Assembly (NCBI GenBank): GCA_007131535.1
Contig: SLQI01000252.1
Span: 1 to 10,284, forward strand
DNA length: 10,284 bases
Source: Balneolales bacterium
GTDB taxonomy: Bacteria; Bacteroidota; Rhodothermia; Balneolales; Natronogracilivirgulaceae
Direction of reading: 5' to 3'
Shown: piece after piece, positions 1 to 6,636 of the stretch
Position numbering within the stretch: position 1 is the first letter of the stretch
Layout: each line of letters starts with the position of its first letter
The notes under the pieces: generated by a model
Seen by the model: only the letters and a program-made list of their open reading frames with translations
Databases searched by the model: none
Told to the model about the DNA's origin: nothing
Program-made: the position numbers and the translations under genes

Positions 1-564
1 ATGGCTCCGGATATAAGCTCGGCCGGCTCTGTTTCGACCGGTCAGTCTCCCGGATACAAAGCCGGCCTGACGCTCGAGTACCAGATAACCCAACGATTCT
101 CCGTTTCGACCGGCCTGGTGCAATCGATGGTAAGGTATGGTTCGGACAGCCCCGCTGACTATTCTCTTCCGCCTCAAATGTATGAAACAACAGTACCGGA
201 CGGTGTTACCGGTCAGTGCCTGATACTGGATGTTCCCATAACCCTGAAATACAACGTATTTGACTTCGATCAGTACCGGATTTTTGCCACGGCCGGCCTT
301 TCATCTTATATCATGTTGGATGAAGCTTATACCTTTAGTTATGATGATTACGATTCGGCAACCGACCTGACCTGGAGCGAACGTACCGGCACCCGGCACT
401 GGTTCAGCAACGCTGGTTTTTCTGTTGGTCTTGAACGTGACCTGCACCCCAACTGGAGCTTGAGAGCTGAACCTTTTATTCGGCTGCCGCTCAGTGAGGT
501 TGGGCAAGTAAATGTCCGCCTGTATTCAATAGGCAGTTTTTTCTCGGTTAATTATCGCCTGTAA
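1..564 (+). CDS. outer-membrane beta-barrel protein, 5' part missing
   Basis: The frame is open from the first base to a TAA at 562-564, so the 187 visible residues are probably the C-terminal part of a longer protein. No signal peptide is visible, and the ATG at base 1 is more likely an internal Met. The sequence alternates short amphipathic strands rich in Tyr, Phe and Trp with Gly/Asp turns, and ends in an aromatic beta-strand finishing Asn-Tyr-Arg-Leu, as expected of a barrel inserted by the BAM machinery. A central stretch reading Cys-Leu-Ile-Leu-Asp-Val-Pro followed by a TLKYN strand, and a later GLSSYIMLDEAY stretch, resemble a family of Bacteroidota outer-membrane barrels that I recognise only by pattern; its function is unknown. 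It is followed after 25 bases by the glycosyltransferase fusion gene on the same strand and may be its operon partner. The barrel call is fairly sure; any transport role would be a guess. Confidence 0.72.
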   Translation: MAPDISSAGSVSTGQSPGYKAGLTLEYQITQRFSVSTGLVQSMVRYGSDSPADYSLPPQMYETTVPDGVTGQCLILDVPITLKYNVFDFDQYRIFATAGLSSYIMLDEAYTFSYDDYDSATDLTWSERTGTRHWFSNAGFSVGLERDLHPNWSLRAEPFIRLPLSEVGQVNVRLYSIGSFFSVNYRL

Positions 565-589
565 TTCCACTCGCTCACCACCCCGCCCT

Positions 590-2557
590 ATGAATGTCTG
601 CATCGACACAACCACCTGTTCGGGCGCCTATTCCGGCACCGGTGTGTATACCGCAAGTCTCCTCAAGTCCTTAAGGCGCATCAACAACGTAGATCACCTC
701 ACGCTCATGGGAGGGACTTCAGCATCATTAACCGAATTTGGAGACCGGCATCTTTACAAGCACCTTTCATCCTGGCATAAACTGATCCAACTGCATCTGC
801 ATGGCAATCTCCCCAACATTCAGGCTGATATTTCATTCTTTCCGAATTATTTCATTCCGGCTGAGTGGAGTATCCCGTCCGTAGTCACCATTCATGATCT
901 GTCGTTTATCACACACGGACACTACTACACCCGCCGTATGCGGCTATTTTATAGTCACATGGTCCGCAGATCCATCGAACAGGCGGCTCAGATTCTTACC
1001 GTTAGCGAAACCACCCGCAACGCCCTGTATCAACATTTTCCTGATCTGCGGGCGCCGGTCATCGTCAATCCGCCCGGAAGCCGGTTAGGCCCCCGTCAAC
1101 TTCCGGAAGATACCGATTCCCCCTACCTGCTGTATGCCGGCAATATCGAGCCGAAAAAAAACATCCTGGCCATGATGGAGGGATTCCGCAGGGCTGATAT
1201 GCAGGATGTAACCTTGAAACTCACCGGCAGGTTACATGCTCCGGCGGGATTCCGCAAGCAGTTTTGGGATCAAATCCGCAGCACCCCGAATATCGAGTAT
1301 ACCGGTTATATAGATGAGACATCGCTTTCCGGGATGATGGATCAGTGTATCGGGCTGGTGAACCTGTCTCATGTCGAGGGATTTGGACTGCCGGTTCGGG
1401 AGGCCATAGAGAAAAACAAACCGGTATTAATCTCCACAGACCCCGCTTTAACGGAGTTGGGCCGGGATGAGGTTATTCAAACGGAAGCAGATCATCCCGG
1501 CAACATTGCCGTCGGGTTTCAAAGGTTTATCAAGCATATCATCCAAACACCTGAAGTCCGGTATTCCCGCCGGCCGGGATGGTCTGAGTTCAGGCATCAT
1601 CTGGAGTCGACCATTAGTTCGGTTCATCGGCGGTACTGCCCGCAACTCCCCACTACCAAAGTCTCGGATAACCGGATACAGCAGGCTATCATCGAAGGGG
1701 CAGCCTATGCTTCGGTGTTCAAAGCTCCGGTAGCAATACCTCAACTGTATCAGTTGCTGTACCGGGTTTCGTGCTCCTATCAGCAATATAAGGCGCAGCT
1801 TCGGAAGGTGGTGTCGTCACATAAGGAGATACACTCCGACGGCCGATATATCTGGTTTGATCATTCGCTCAATCCCACCCTGCATCGGCATAATCATCTG
1901 ACTCCAAACCGTGAATTCCTGGGTGATCATAACGGTACCATACAACTGCTCTCCCGGCTGCCCGGGGTTCGCGGTTTATTTTATTCGGGAGGATCGGCGC
2001 ACGGCTCGGGACTACATCAAAGGGATATCGATTTATTCGTCGTTGCCCGCAGCCACATGGTCTGGATTGCCTATACGCTGATCCGGCTGCTTGTCCGCCT
2101 CAGACGCAGACAACCCACCATCTGCACCAATTATCTGGTCGATCAAGAGGCGCTGCCCATCACATATCAACAGGATTATTTTACGGCTTTTCAGCTTGTT
2201 CATCTCCGACCGGTCCCCGGCTGCCGGTCTTGCCCGGATATCCAGTCCGCCAACGGCTGGATCTTAGCGTATTTCCCGAATTATCCATTGCCCGCGCCAC
2301 CACCGAAGCAGCCAGCTCTCAGAGCTTCCCGGATTCTGAAGCTAATCAATCTGGCTCTGATGCATCTGTGGACCCGGCGATGGCACAAAATGAATTGCCG
2401 AAACCTGCAGGGCGGCATGATGTGGGATGCCCATCGCATCAAACTGCACCCCAATGACAACCGGCCTTATATATACCGGCGGTTTAAAGAGATTCTGCAC
2501 GGTATGTCCAAAAGGTTCACCCCAGAAAAAGCCAAACAAACTTTTACGCAGCCCTAA
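590..2557 (+). CDS. GT4 glycosyltransferase fused to a nucleotidyltransferase-fold domain
   Basis: This 655-residue protein has two parts. Residues 1-345 form a GT-B glycosyltransferase of family GT4: an N-terminal start (MNVCIDTTTCSGAYSGTGVY) like the sugar-acceptor domain, a VVTIHDLSF stretch at 98-106, NPPG at 160-163, the donor-domain opening YAGNIEPKKN at 182-191, and the retaining-enzyme E-x7-E motif at Glu263 and Glu271 inside HVEGFGLPVREAIE. GT4 enzymes transfer a sugar from a nucleotide donor. After a short linker, residues 360-425 resemble a winged-helix segment. Residues 455-545 carry a Pol-beta-type nucleotidyltransferase signature: Gly468-Ser469, then Asp479-Ile-Asp481 as metal ligands, followed by a helix and TNYLVD at 513-518. 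Separate proteins with this winged-helix plus nucleotidyltransferase layout occur in polysaccharide loci, so this looks like a fusion of two normally separate neighbours. Donor, acceptor and NTP substrate are unknown. No Shine-Dalgarno sequence precedes the ATG. The next gene starts 10 bases after the stop. Domain calls are firm; the physiological role is inferred. Confidence 0.85.
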   Translation: MNVCIDTTTCSGAYSGTGVYTASLLKSLRRINNVDHLTLMGGTSASLTEFGDRHLYKHLSSWHKLIQLHLHGNLPNIQADISFFPNYFIPAEWSIPSVVTIHDLSFITHGHYYTRRMRLFYSHMVRRSIEQAAQILTVSETTRNALYQHFPDLRAPVIVNPPGSRLGPRQLPEDTDSPYLLYAGNIEPKKNILAMMEGFRRADMQDVTLKLTGRLHAPAGFRKQFWDQIRSTPNIEYTGYIDETSLSGMMDQCIGLVNLSHVEGFGLPVREAIEKNKPVLISTDPALTELGRDEVIQTEADHPGNIAVGFQRFIKHIIQTPEVRYSRRPGWSEFRHHLESTISSVHRRYCPQLPTTKVSDNRIQQAIIEGAAYASVFKAPVAIPQLYQLLYRVSCSYQQYKAQLRKVVSSHKEIHSDGRYIWFDHSLNPTLHRHNHLTPNREFLGDHNGTIQLLSRLPGVRGLFYSGGSAHGSGLHQRDIDLFVVARSHMVWIAYTLIRLLVRLRRRQPTICTNYLVDQEALPITYQQDYFTAFQLVHLRPVPGCRSCPDIQSANGWILAYFPNYPLPAPPPKQPALRASRILKLINLALMHLWTRRWHKMNCRNLQGGMMWDAHRIKLHPNDNRPYIYRRFKEILHGMSKRFTPEKAKQTFTQP

Positions 2558-2567
2558 TCAATAAATC

Positions 2568-4085
2568 ATGATTATTCAGATCGGTCCGGCCTATTACATG
2601 TACTTTGATCCTAAATTATGGGAAGCCCGGCAGCCCTACCCTCCGTTGGGCACCCTGTATGCGGCCTCCGTGCTCAGGCAATCGGGGCATCTACCGATTC
2701 TTTTTGATGCCACGCTGGCCCGGTCTGAAAAAGAGTGGGAGGATAAGCTCGCACAAAGCCGGCCCGATCTTGCCGTCATCTACGAAGATAACTTCAACTA
2801 TCTTTCTAAAATGTGCCTGCTGCGCATGAGGCACGCTGCCCTGAATATGATTGAGGCCGCCCGGCGCCGGAATATTCCCGTGGTCGTCTCGGGTTCTGAT
2901 GCGGCCGATCACGCCGAAACCTACCTTAGCCACGGAGCCGATTACGTCATAATCGGCGAGGGGGAACAGACTTTAGCGGAGCTTGTAAACCTGATCGAAT
3001 CCGGCCGGGAGGAGGAAGCCGCTGAGGTTGACGGGCTGGCTTATTTAAACAACGGAGTGGTATTCAAGACCCGGCCCCGACAGAATATCCGCAAGCCGGA
3101 TACCCTGCCCTTTCCGGCCCGGGATCTGGCAGATATGGACCACTACCGCGATATCTGGATATCCAATCACGGCTACTTTTCGCTCAATATGGTGACGGCT
3201 CGAGGGTGTCCGTTTCACTGTAACTGGTGTGCCAAACCCATCTGGGGTCAGCGTTATCACACGCGCAGCCCGAAGAACGTCGTGGAAGAAATGGAGCAAA
3301 TCAAAAATGACTTTGCGCCTGACTACCTCTGGTTCATGGATGATATCATGGGGATGAAACCCAGCTGGCTGGTTGAATTTGCCGGATTGATCCGCAAAAA
3401 AGAAATCAACATCCCCTTCAAATGCCTTAACAGACCGGATTTGTTGCTGCGTGAAGGCATTGTGAATTCACTTGCCCGCGCCGGCTGTGACATGGTGTGG
3501 ATCGGAGCCGAATCCGGATCGCAAAAGATTCTGGATGCCATGGAAAAAGGTACCCGGGTTGATCAAATTGATGAAGCGACCCGGCTGCTCAGAGACCACG
3601 GCATTAAAACCGGCTATTTTCTGCAGTACGGCTACCCCGGCGAAACTACCGAAGACATCGCTCTCACCCTTGAGATGATACGCCGCAATCAACCTGATGA
3701 TATTGGTATTTCGGTTTCCTATCCGCTGCCGGGCACGAAGTTTTATGATTCCATCAACGAGCAGCTGGGTTCCAAACAAAACTGGTACGACTCCAATGAT
3801 ATGGCAATGATGTACGAGGGTCCGTATTCCACACCCTTCTACCGGAAACTGCATACGATCACGCATAATGAGTTTTACCTGATCAGCAAGCGTGATGAAG
3901 TGGTGCAGTCGCTGACCCGTCCGCGATTGAGCAACTGGAGATCCATCGCAGGATACTTGAAAAGAAAACTTTTACTGCCCCTGCAATGGAGGCAGCTTCG
4001 CCGGCTTTCAGGCAACCCGGCAAATACGTTCACCCCGCCGGATAACCGGCTCTCCCGGCAGCAGGCGGCCACTCCAACTCACTAA
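2568..4085 (+). CDS. B12-binding domain radical SAM protein
   Basis: The 505 residues have the layout of the cobalamin-dependent (class B / BchE-like) radical SAM enzymes. Residues 1-145 are a Rossmann-like B12-binding domain with the family's YPPLGTLYAASVL opening at 24-36, a LPILFDATL strand at 42-50 and a IIGEGEQTL loop at 128-136. The strict DxHxxG cobalamin motif is not present, so cobalamin, if bound, would probably be base-off without a protein His ligand, as in several relatives. A PFPARDL linker lies at 181-187. The radical SAM core starts near 208 and carries the [4Fe-4S] ligands Cys214, Cys218 and Cys221 (CPFHCNWC, CX3CX2C), then WFMDDIMG at 255-262, WIGAESGSQ at 311-319 and YGYPGET at 354-360. 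Such enzymes generate a 5'-deoxyadenosyl radical and often methylate unreactive carbons or rearrange rings; the substrate here is unknown. It sits between a glycosyltransferase fusion and a methyltransferase gene. Residues after about 450 are basic and less conserved-looking. Confidence 0.88.
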   Translation: MIIQIGPAYYMYFDPKLWEARQPYPPLGTLYAASVLRQSGHLPILFDATLARSEKEWEDKLAQSRPDLAVIYEDNFNYLSKMCLLRMRHAALNMIEAARRRNIPVVVSGSDAADHAETYLSHGADYVIIGEGEQTLAELVNLIESGREEEAAEVDGLAYLNNGVVFKTRPRQNIRKPDTLPFPARDLADMDHYRDIWISNHGYFSLNMVTARGCPFHCNWCAKPIWGQRYHTRSPKNVVEEMEQIKNDFAPDYLWFMDDIMGMKPSWLVEFAGLIRKKEINIPFKCLNRPDLLLREGIVNSLARAGCDMVWIGAESGSQKILDAMEKGTRVDQIDEATRLLRDHGIKTGYFLQYGYPGETTEDIALTLEMIRRNQPDDIGISVSYPLPGTKFYDSINEQLGSKQNWYDSNDMAMMYEGPYSTPFYRKLHTITHNEFYLISKRDEVVQSLTRPRLSNWRSIAGYLKRKLLLPLQWRQLRRLSGNPANTFTPPDNRLSRQQAATPTH

Positions 4086-4104
4086 TCGCAAACCCTCCGT
4101 TGAG

Positions 4105-4950
4105 ATGAAAACTTCCGCTACGCATCCTCCTCCTTTTGATTCCCTCGCCGATTCGTTTGATGATGAACTGCCGGACAGCCGGCTGCTCCGCAAGCGCATT
4201 TGGCATCATCTCCCGGATTATCTGAACAACTGCCGCCATCTGCTGGAACTGGGCTGCGGCACCGGGGTGGATGCGCTTCAGTTCGCCGAACGCGGTATTA
4301 AAGTTACCGCAACCGACAGTTCTCCGAAGATGTTAAGTAAACTCAGAGAGAAAGCCGGGCGTCACCCTCAGGGTGTGTACATCACTCCCCGCTTGCTCGA
4401 TATGAATCACCTTCCGTCTGCCCGTGATTTTATAGCTGAAATTGAATCATCTCCGGAAGGCTCTGCATTGCGGTATGATGTGGTGTTCACCAACTTCGGC
4501 GCTATTAACTGCGTTGGCGACCTCAATAAACTGGCCGGATTTTTATGGGATGCGCTGAACGAAAACGGGTACTTTATCGCCGTGGTCATGAACCGGTGCT
4601 GCCCGATTGAAATCGCCTACCATCTTCTTCGCCTTCAACCGAAAAAGGCCTTCCGGCGGTTTACCGACGGCCGGCCGGTATCTCTTGGGAACGGAGAATC
4701 CGTCGAGGTGTGGTACCCAACGCCCCGCGCATTCTCCCGGCAATGTACCCCGTATTTTACCCGGGTTGCAACGTATGGAGTCGGGGTATTTCTACCTCCA
4801 CCCTATCTGACCGGCAAAATTGAGCAAAAAGAACGGTTGCAGTCCGCACTCTTCCGTCACGAATCCAGGATTGCGGACCTGTATCCCGCTACCGTTATGA
4901 GTGATCTGTATCTGATCGTTTTGCAGAAAGCTTCCGGCAAAAAGGATTAG
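4105..4950 (+). CDS. class I SAM-dependent methyltransferase
   Basis: A 281-residue Rossmann-fold methyltransferase. Motif I is ELGCGTG at residues 48-54, with the acidic residue that binds the SAM ribose hydroxyls at Asp71 (VTATDSSPKML, 67-77). The strand after the binding site reads YDVVFTNFGAINC (124-136), and a NENGYFIAVV strand follows at 152-161. The C-terminal third, with VWYPTPRAF at 202-210 and a hydrophobic GVGVFLPPPYL near 225-235, is not part of the common core and probably forms the substrate cap. Methyl acceptor and target atom are unknown. It starts 19 bases after the radical SAM gene and is followed 30 bases later by a kinase-like gene, so the three are probably co-transcribed. 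A methyltransferase next to a B12 radical SAM enzyme is a common pairing in glycan and secondary-metabolite loci, but whether the two act on one substrate here is inference. Confidence 0.87.
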   Translation: MKTSATHPPPFDSLADSFDDELPDSRLLRKRIWHHLPDYLNNCRHLLELGCGTGVDALQFAERGIKVTATDSSPKMLSKLREKAGRHPQGVYITPRLLDMNHLPSARDFIAEIESSPEGSALRYDVVFTNFGAINCVGDLNKLAGFLWDALNENGYFIAVVMNRCCPIEIAYHLLRLQPKKAFRRFTDGRPVSLGNGESVEVWYPTPRAFSRQCTPYFTRVATYGVGVFLPPPYLTGKIEQKERLQSALFRHESRIADLYPATVMSDLYLIVLQKASGKKD

Positions 4951-4980
4951 CAAACTCAATTTCCGACGGATTGAACCATC

Positions 4981-5736
4981 ATGAAACTTCTTCATCATAC
5001 CGACCGGACCCGCATCTACAAACAAGGTTCATACGTCATAAAAACACATACGGATAAACCGGAACGACTCATCCATGAGCAGCAATCTCTTGTGGATTTG
5101 CATCTGACCACCGGTACCGTTCAATGCGACGGGTGGTCGATCCGCGTAAACGTTCCCGTACGGGTTTCAAGCCGTCGCAGGTATTTTGTGGTCAGGTGGG
5201 TAGAGGGTATTCCCTATAATCGCCTAAGCTCCTTTGAGACCGCGCTGCAGTGTGAACGATGCATTGCGGAATGGTACCGGCGATTGCTGGAAAGCTCCAA
5301 GCGACAAACCGGCTTCTATCTGCTGCACGGGGATTTGAACAATGAAAATATCCTCATCAATCAAAAAGATCGAACCATCCATATTCTTGATCCCGGCAGG
5401 CTGAGCGGGGGGATGGACGCGCTGCACACCGATATCATTATGAAGCTGATGTCCAACATCCGGCTCTGCAGTTACCGGCCGGTCAGGTTTTACAAATTAA
5501 ATTCCGTGTTTCTGGATCACGCCATACGACCGGCAGCAGGCCGTATACATCCGGTTCGGTTCGCCCGAAATCTGCTGGCGTTTCTGTATAATATCATCCC
5601 CCGTCTGTACAGAAACCGTAATTACCGGGAGATATTTATTTTCCCGATTATTGCTGTGGGGGTGTTTGGAACCGTCTTCTTTCATTGGTGGAATGGTTTT
5701 TTAACCGCAAAGGTGCAAAGGGTGTTAAGGGTTTGA
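4981..5736 (+). CDS. APH/WaaP-like small-molecule or lipid-sugar kinase
   Basis: A 251-residue protein with the compact protein-kinase-like fold typical of sugar kinases such as aminoglycoside phosphotransferases and lipopolysaccharide core kinases. Visible elements are a short N-lobe with a candidate ATP-anchoring lysine at Lys21 (SYVIKTH), a hinge-like FVVRWVEG at 69-76, the catalytic loop HGDLNNEN at 116-123 with Asp118 and Asn123, and the metal-binding DPG at 137-139 in place of DFG. N-lobe and total length are short for the family. Residues 216-237 are strongly hydrophobic (IFIFPIIAVGVFGTVFF) and may anchor the C-terminus in the membrane. The last ten or so residues (TAKVQRVLRV) are encoded by a GCAAAGG-type repeat that runs through the stop codon, so the natural C-terminus may have been altered. 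It is the last gene of the + strand run, and no clear + strand terminator follows it. Substrate unknown; a glycan or lipid role is inferred from its neighbours. Confidence 0.75.
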   Translation: MKLLHHTDRTRIYKQGSYVIKTHTDKPERLIHEQQSLVDLHLTTGTVQCDGWSIRVNVPVRVSSRRRYFVVRWVEGIPYNRLSSFETALQCERCIAEWYRRLLESSKRQTGFYLLHGDLNNENILINQKDRTIHILDPGRLSGGMDALHTDIIMKLMSNIRLCSYRPVRFYKLNSVFLDHAIRPAAGRIHPVRFARNLLAFLYNIIPRLYRNRNYREIFIFPIIAVGVFGTVFFHWWNGFLTAKVQRVLRV

Positions 5737-5808
5737 GTGGTGATTTTTAAAGCTATACAATCAAATTCCTCGGCGTCTCTCAGCGTATAACTCTGCGCCT
5801 CTGCGGTT
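5703..5808. repeat. degenerate inverted repeat of GCAAAGG/GCAGAGG octamers
   Basis: The left arm at 5703-5720 reads AACCGCAAAGGTGCAAAG. The right arm at 5791-5808, read on the minus strand, is AACCGCAGAGGCGCAGAG. The arms agree at 15 of 18 positions and all three differences are transitions. Each arm is itself an 8-base repeat (GCAAAGGT, GCAAAGGG; GCAGAGGC, GCAGAGTT). The right arm continues as decayed units to about 5768 (CTCGGCGTCTC on the + strand). The left arm overlaps the 3' end of the kinase gene. Similar GCAGAG-rich intergenic sequences are seen in many unrelated bacterial genomes; I know of them only by pattern and cannot assign a mechanism. No transposase is nearby. Confidence 0.7.
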
Positions 5809-5839
5809 CCTCTTTTCTTCCCTTTGCTACCATGCCGAC

Positions 5840-5872
5840 AACCCGGCTACGCCGGACAGCCGGCTTCTGGTT
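5840..5872. repeat. GC-rich imperfect hairpin
   Basis: CCGGCT at 5843-5848 can pair with AGCCGG at 5858-5863 across a 9-base loop, and outer bases AACC (5840-5843) and GGTT (5869-5872) extend it imperfectly. There is no T-run on the + side, so it is not a convincing terminator for the kinase operon. It may be a further decayed piece of the repeat cluster in this convergent junction. Confidence 0.35.
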
Positions 5873-5881
5873 CCTCCAAAT

Positions 5882-5928
5882 AAAAAAGCCTCAAAACCTT
5901 GTGTTGGGATCACATGATTTTGAGGCTT
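5882..5928 (-). terminator. rho-independent terminator of the tRNA-Ser transcript
   Basis: AAGCCTCAAAA at 5886-5896 and TTTTGAGGCTT at 5918-5928 are a perfect 11-bp inverted repeat with a 21-base loop. On the minus strand the hairpin is followed directly by a U-run (A-run at 5882-5887 on the + strand). It begins only three bases past the tRNA 3' end, so it ends the tRNA transcript and any hpt read-through. No T-run follows in the + direction, so it should act on one strand only. Confidence 0.88.
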
Positions 5929-5931
5929 GTG

Positions 5932-6019
5932 CGGAGAGAGAGGGATTCGAACCCTCGAGAGGGGGTTGCCCTCTACTCCCTTAGCAGGGGAGCGCTTTCG
6001 ACCACTCAGCCATCTCTCC
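5932..6019 (-). tRNA. tRNA-Ser (anticodon GCU)
   Basis: An 88-base class II tRNA. On the minus strand the acceptor stem GGAGAGA (6019-6013) pairs with TCTCTCC (5939-5933), with discriminator G at 5932. The T arm is a perfect 5-bp stem around TTCGAAT (stem halves at 5940-5944 and 5952-5956). The anticodon arm CTCCC-CTGCTAA-GGGAG places the anticodon GCT at 5985-5983, which reads AGC and AGU serine codons. The long variable arm and the D-arm start TGGCTGAGTGGTCGAAAG are typical of tRNA-Ser. CCA is not encoded: the next minus-strand bases are C and A. A strong promoter lies immediately upstream and a terminator immediately downstream, so it can be transcribed independently of the hpt operon. Confidence 0.97.
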
Positions 6020-6032
6020 GGTCGAAGAACAG

Positions 6033-6063
6033 CAAATATACAAACCGTTCACTGCGGAGTCAA
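6033..6063 (-). promoter_or_regulatory. promoter of tRNA-Ser
   Basis: On the minus strand TTGACT (6063-6058) is separated by 17 bases from TATATT (6040-6035), a near-consensus sigma-70 layout. The same DNA also fits the Bacteroidota consensus exactly: TTG, 20 bases, then TATATTTG (TAnnTTTG) at 6040-6033. The predicted transcription start near 6028 is about nine bases before the mature tRNA 5' end. The promoter lies in the 50-base gap after the hpt stop codon. Confidence 0.82.
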
Positions 6064-6069
6064 CGCTGA

Positions 6070-6636
6070 TCATGCATTTTGATTGTCGCTCAGAGCGTAA
6101 ATCTGTGCCAGATTTCGACCTTCCTGCGCATAATCCATGCCATAGCCCAGCACGAACCGGTTGGGAATCTCAAAGCCAACATAGTCCAGATTCACATCAT
6201 ATTTAGTGGCCACTTTTTTATGCAGCAGGGTAACTACGGAGATCGACTCCGGATGGCGTTCTTTCAACTTGTTGATCATAAAACTCATAGACAGACCGGT
6301 ATCTACGATATCTTCCACCAGGATCACATGCCGGCTTTCGATATCTGCGTCCAGTTCTTTGCGCTCGGTAACTTTGCCGGAGGAGACTTTTTCATCTCCA
6401 TAGCTGCTGAGTTTGATAAAATCCACCTCGCAGGAAATTGACAGGTGGCGCATTAAATCCGCCAGAAATATGTAGGCGCCGTTGAGGATGCCGATCAGGA
6501 TCGGCCGCTTGCCTTCGTAATCCTCATCTATCTGCCGACCTAACTCCGCAATTCGTTCATCAAGCTGACTTTTGGATATATACAGGTCAAACTTCTCATT
6601 ATTACATATTACATGATCGGGCTTGTACACAGTCAA
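6070..6636 (-). CDS. hpt: hypoxanthine phosphoribosyltransferase
   Basis: The 188-residue cytoplasmic purine-salvage enzyme converts hypoxanthine (and usually guanine) plus PRPP to IMP (GMP). The PRPP-binding signature VILVEDIVDTG is at residues 104-114, with the Glu108-Asp109 pair and Asp112. The mobile-loop SSYG is at 77-80, LLHKK at 137-141, and the base-stacking/recognition stretch VGFEIPNRFVLGYGMDY at 153-169. Length and ELGRQI start region match the family. The start is TTG at 6636, overlapping the tilS stop by four bases (TTGA). There is no ATG nearby that would keep the N-terminal helix; a GTG two codons downstream is the only alternative. The overlap implies translational coupling to tilS, and the tilS-hpt order is common in bacteria. 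The usual ftsH neighbour is not present; a tRNA-Ser follows instead. Confidence 0.95.
   Translation of the reverse strand: MTVYKPDHVICNNEKFDLYISKSQLDERIAELGRQIDEDYEGKRPILIGILNGAYIFLADLMRHLSISCEVDFIKLSSYGDEKVSSGKVTERKELDADIESRHVILVEDIVDTGLSMSFMINKLKERHPESISVVTLLHKKVATKYDVNLDYVGFEIPNRFVLGYGMDYAQEGRNLAQIYALSDNQNA

Noticed and set aside
5840..5872. Terminator for the + strand operon
   Set aside because: The hairpin is short and imperfect and no T-run follows on the + strand.
5703..5928. Insertion sequence or MITE with a transposase
   Set aside because: There is no transposase frame, the inverted arms are degenerate, and no target duplication was found. It is kept only as a repeat of unknown type.
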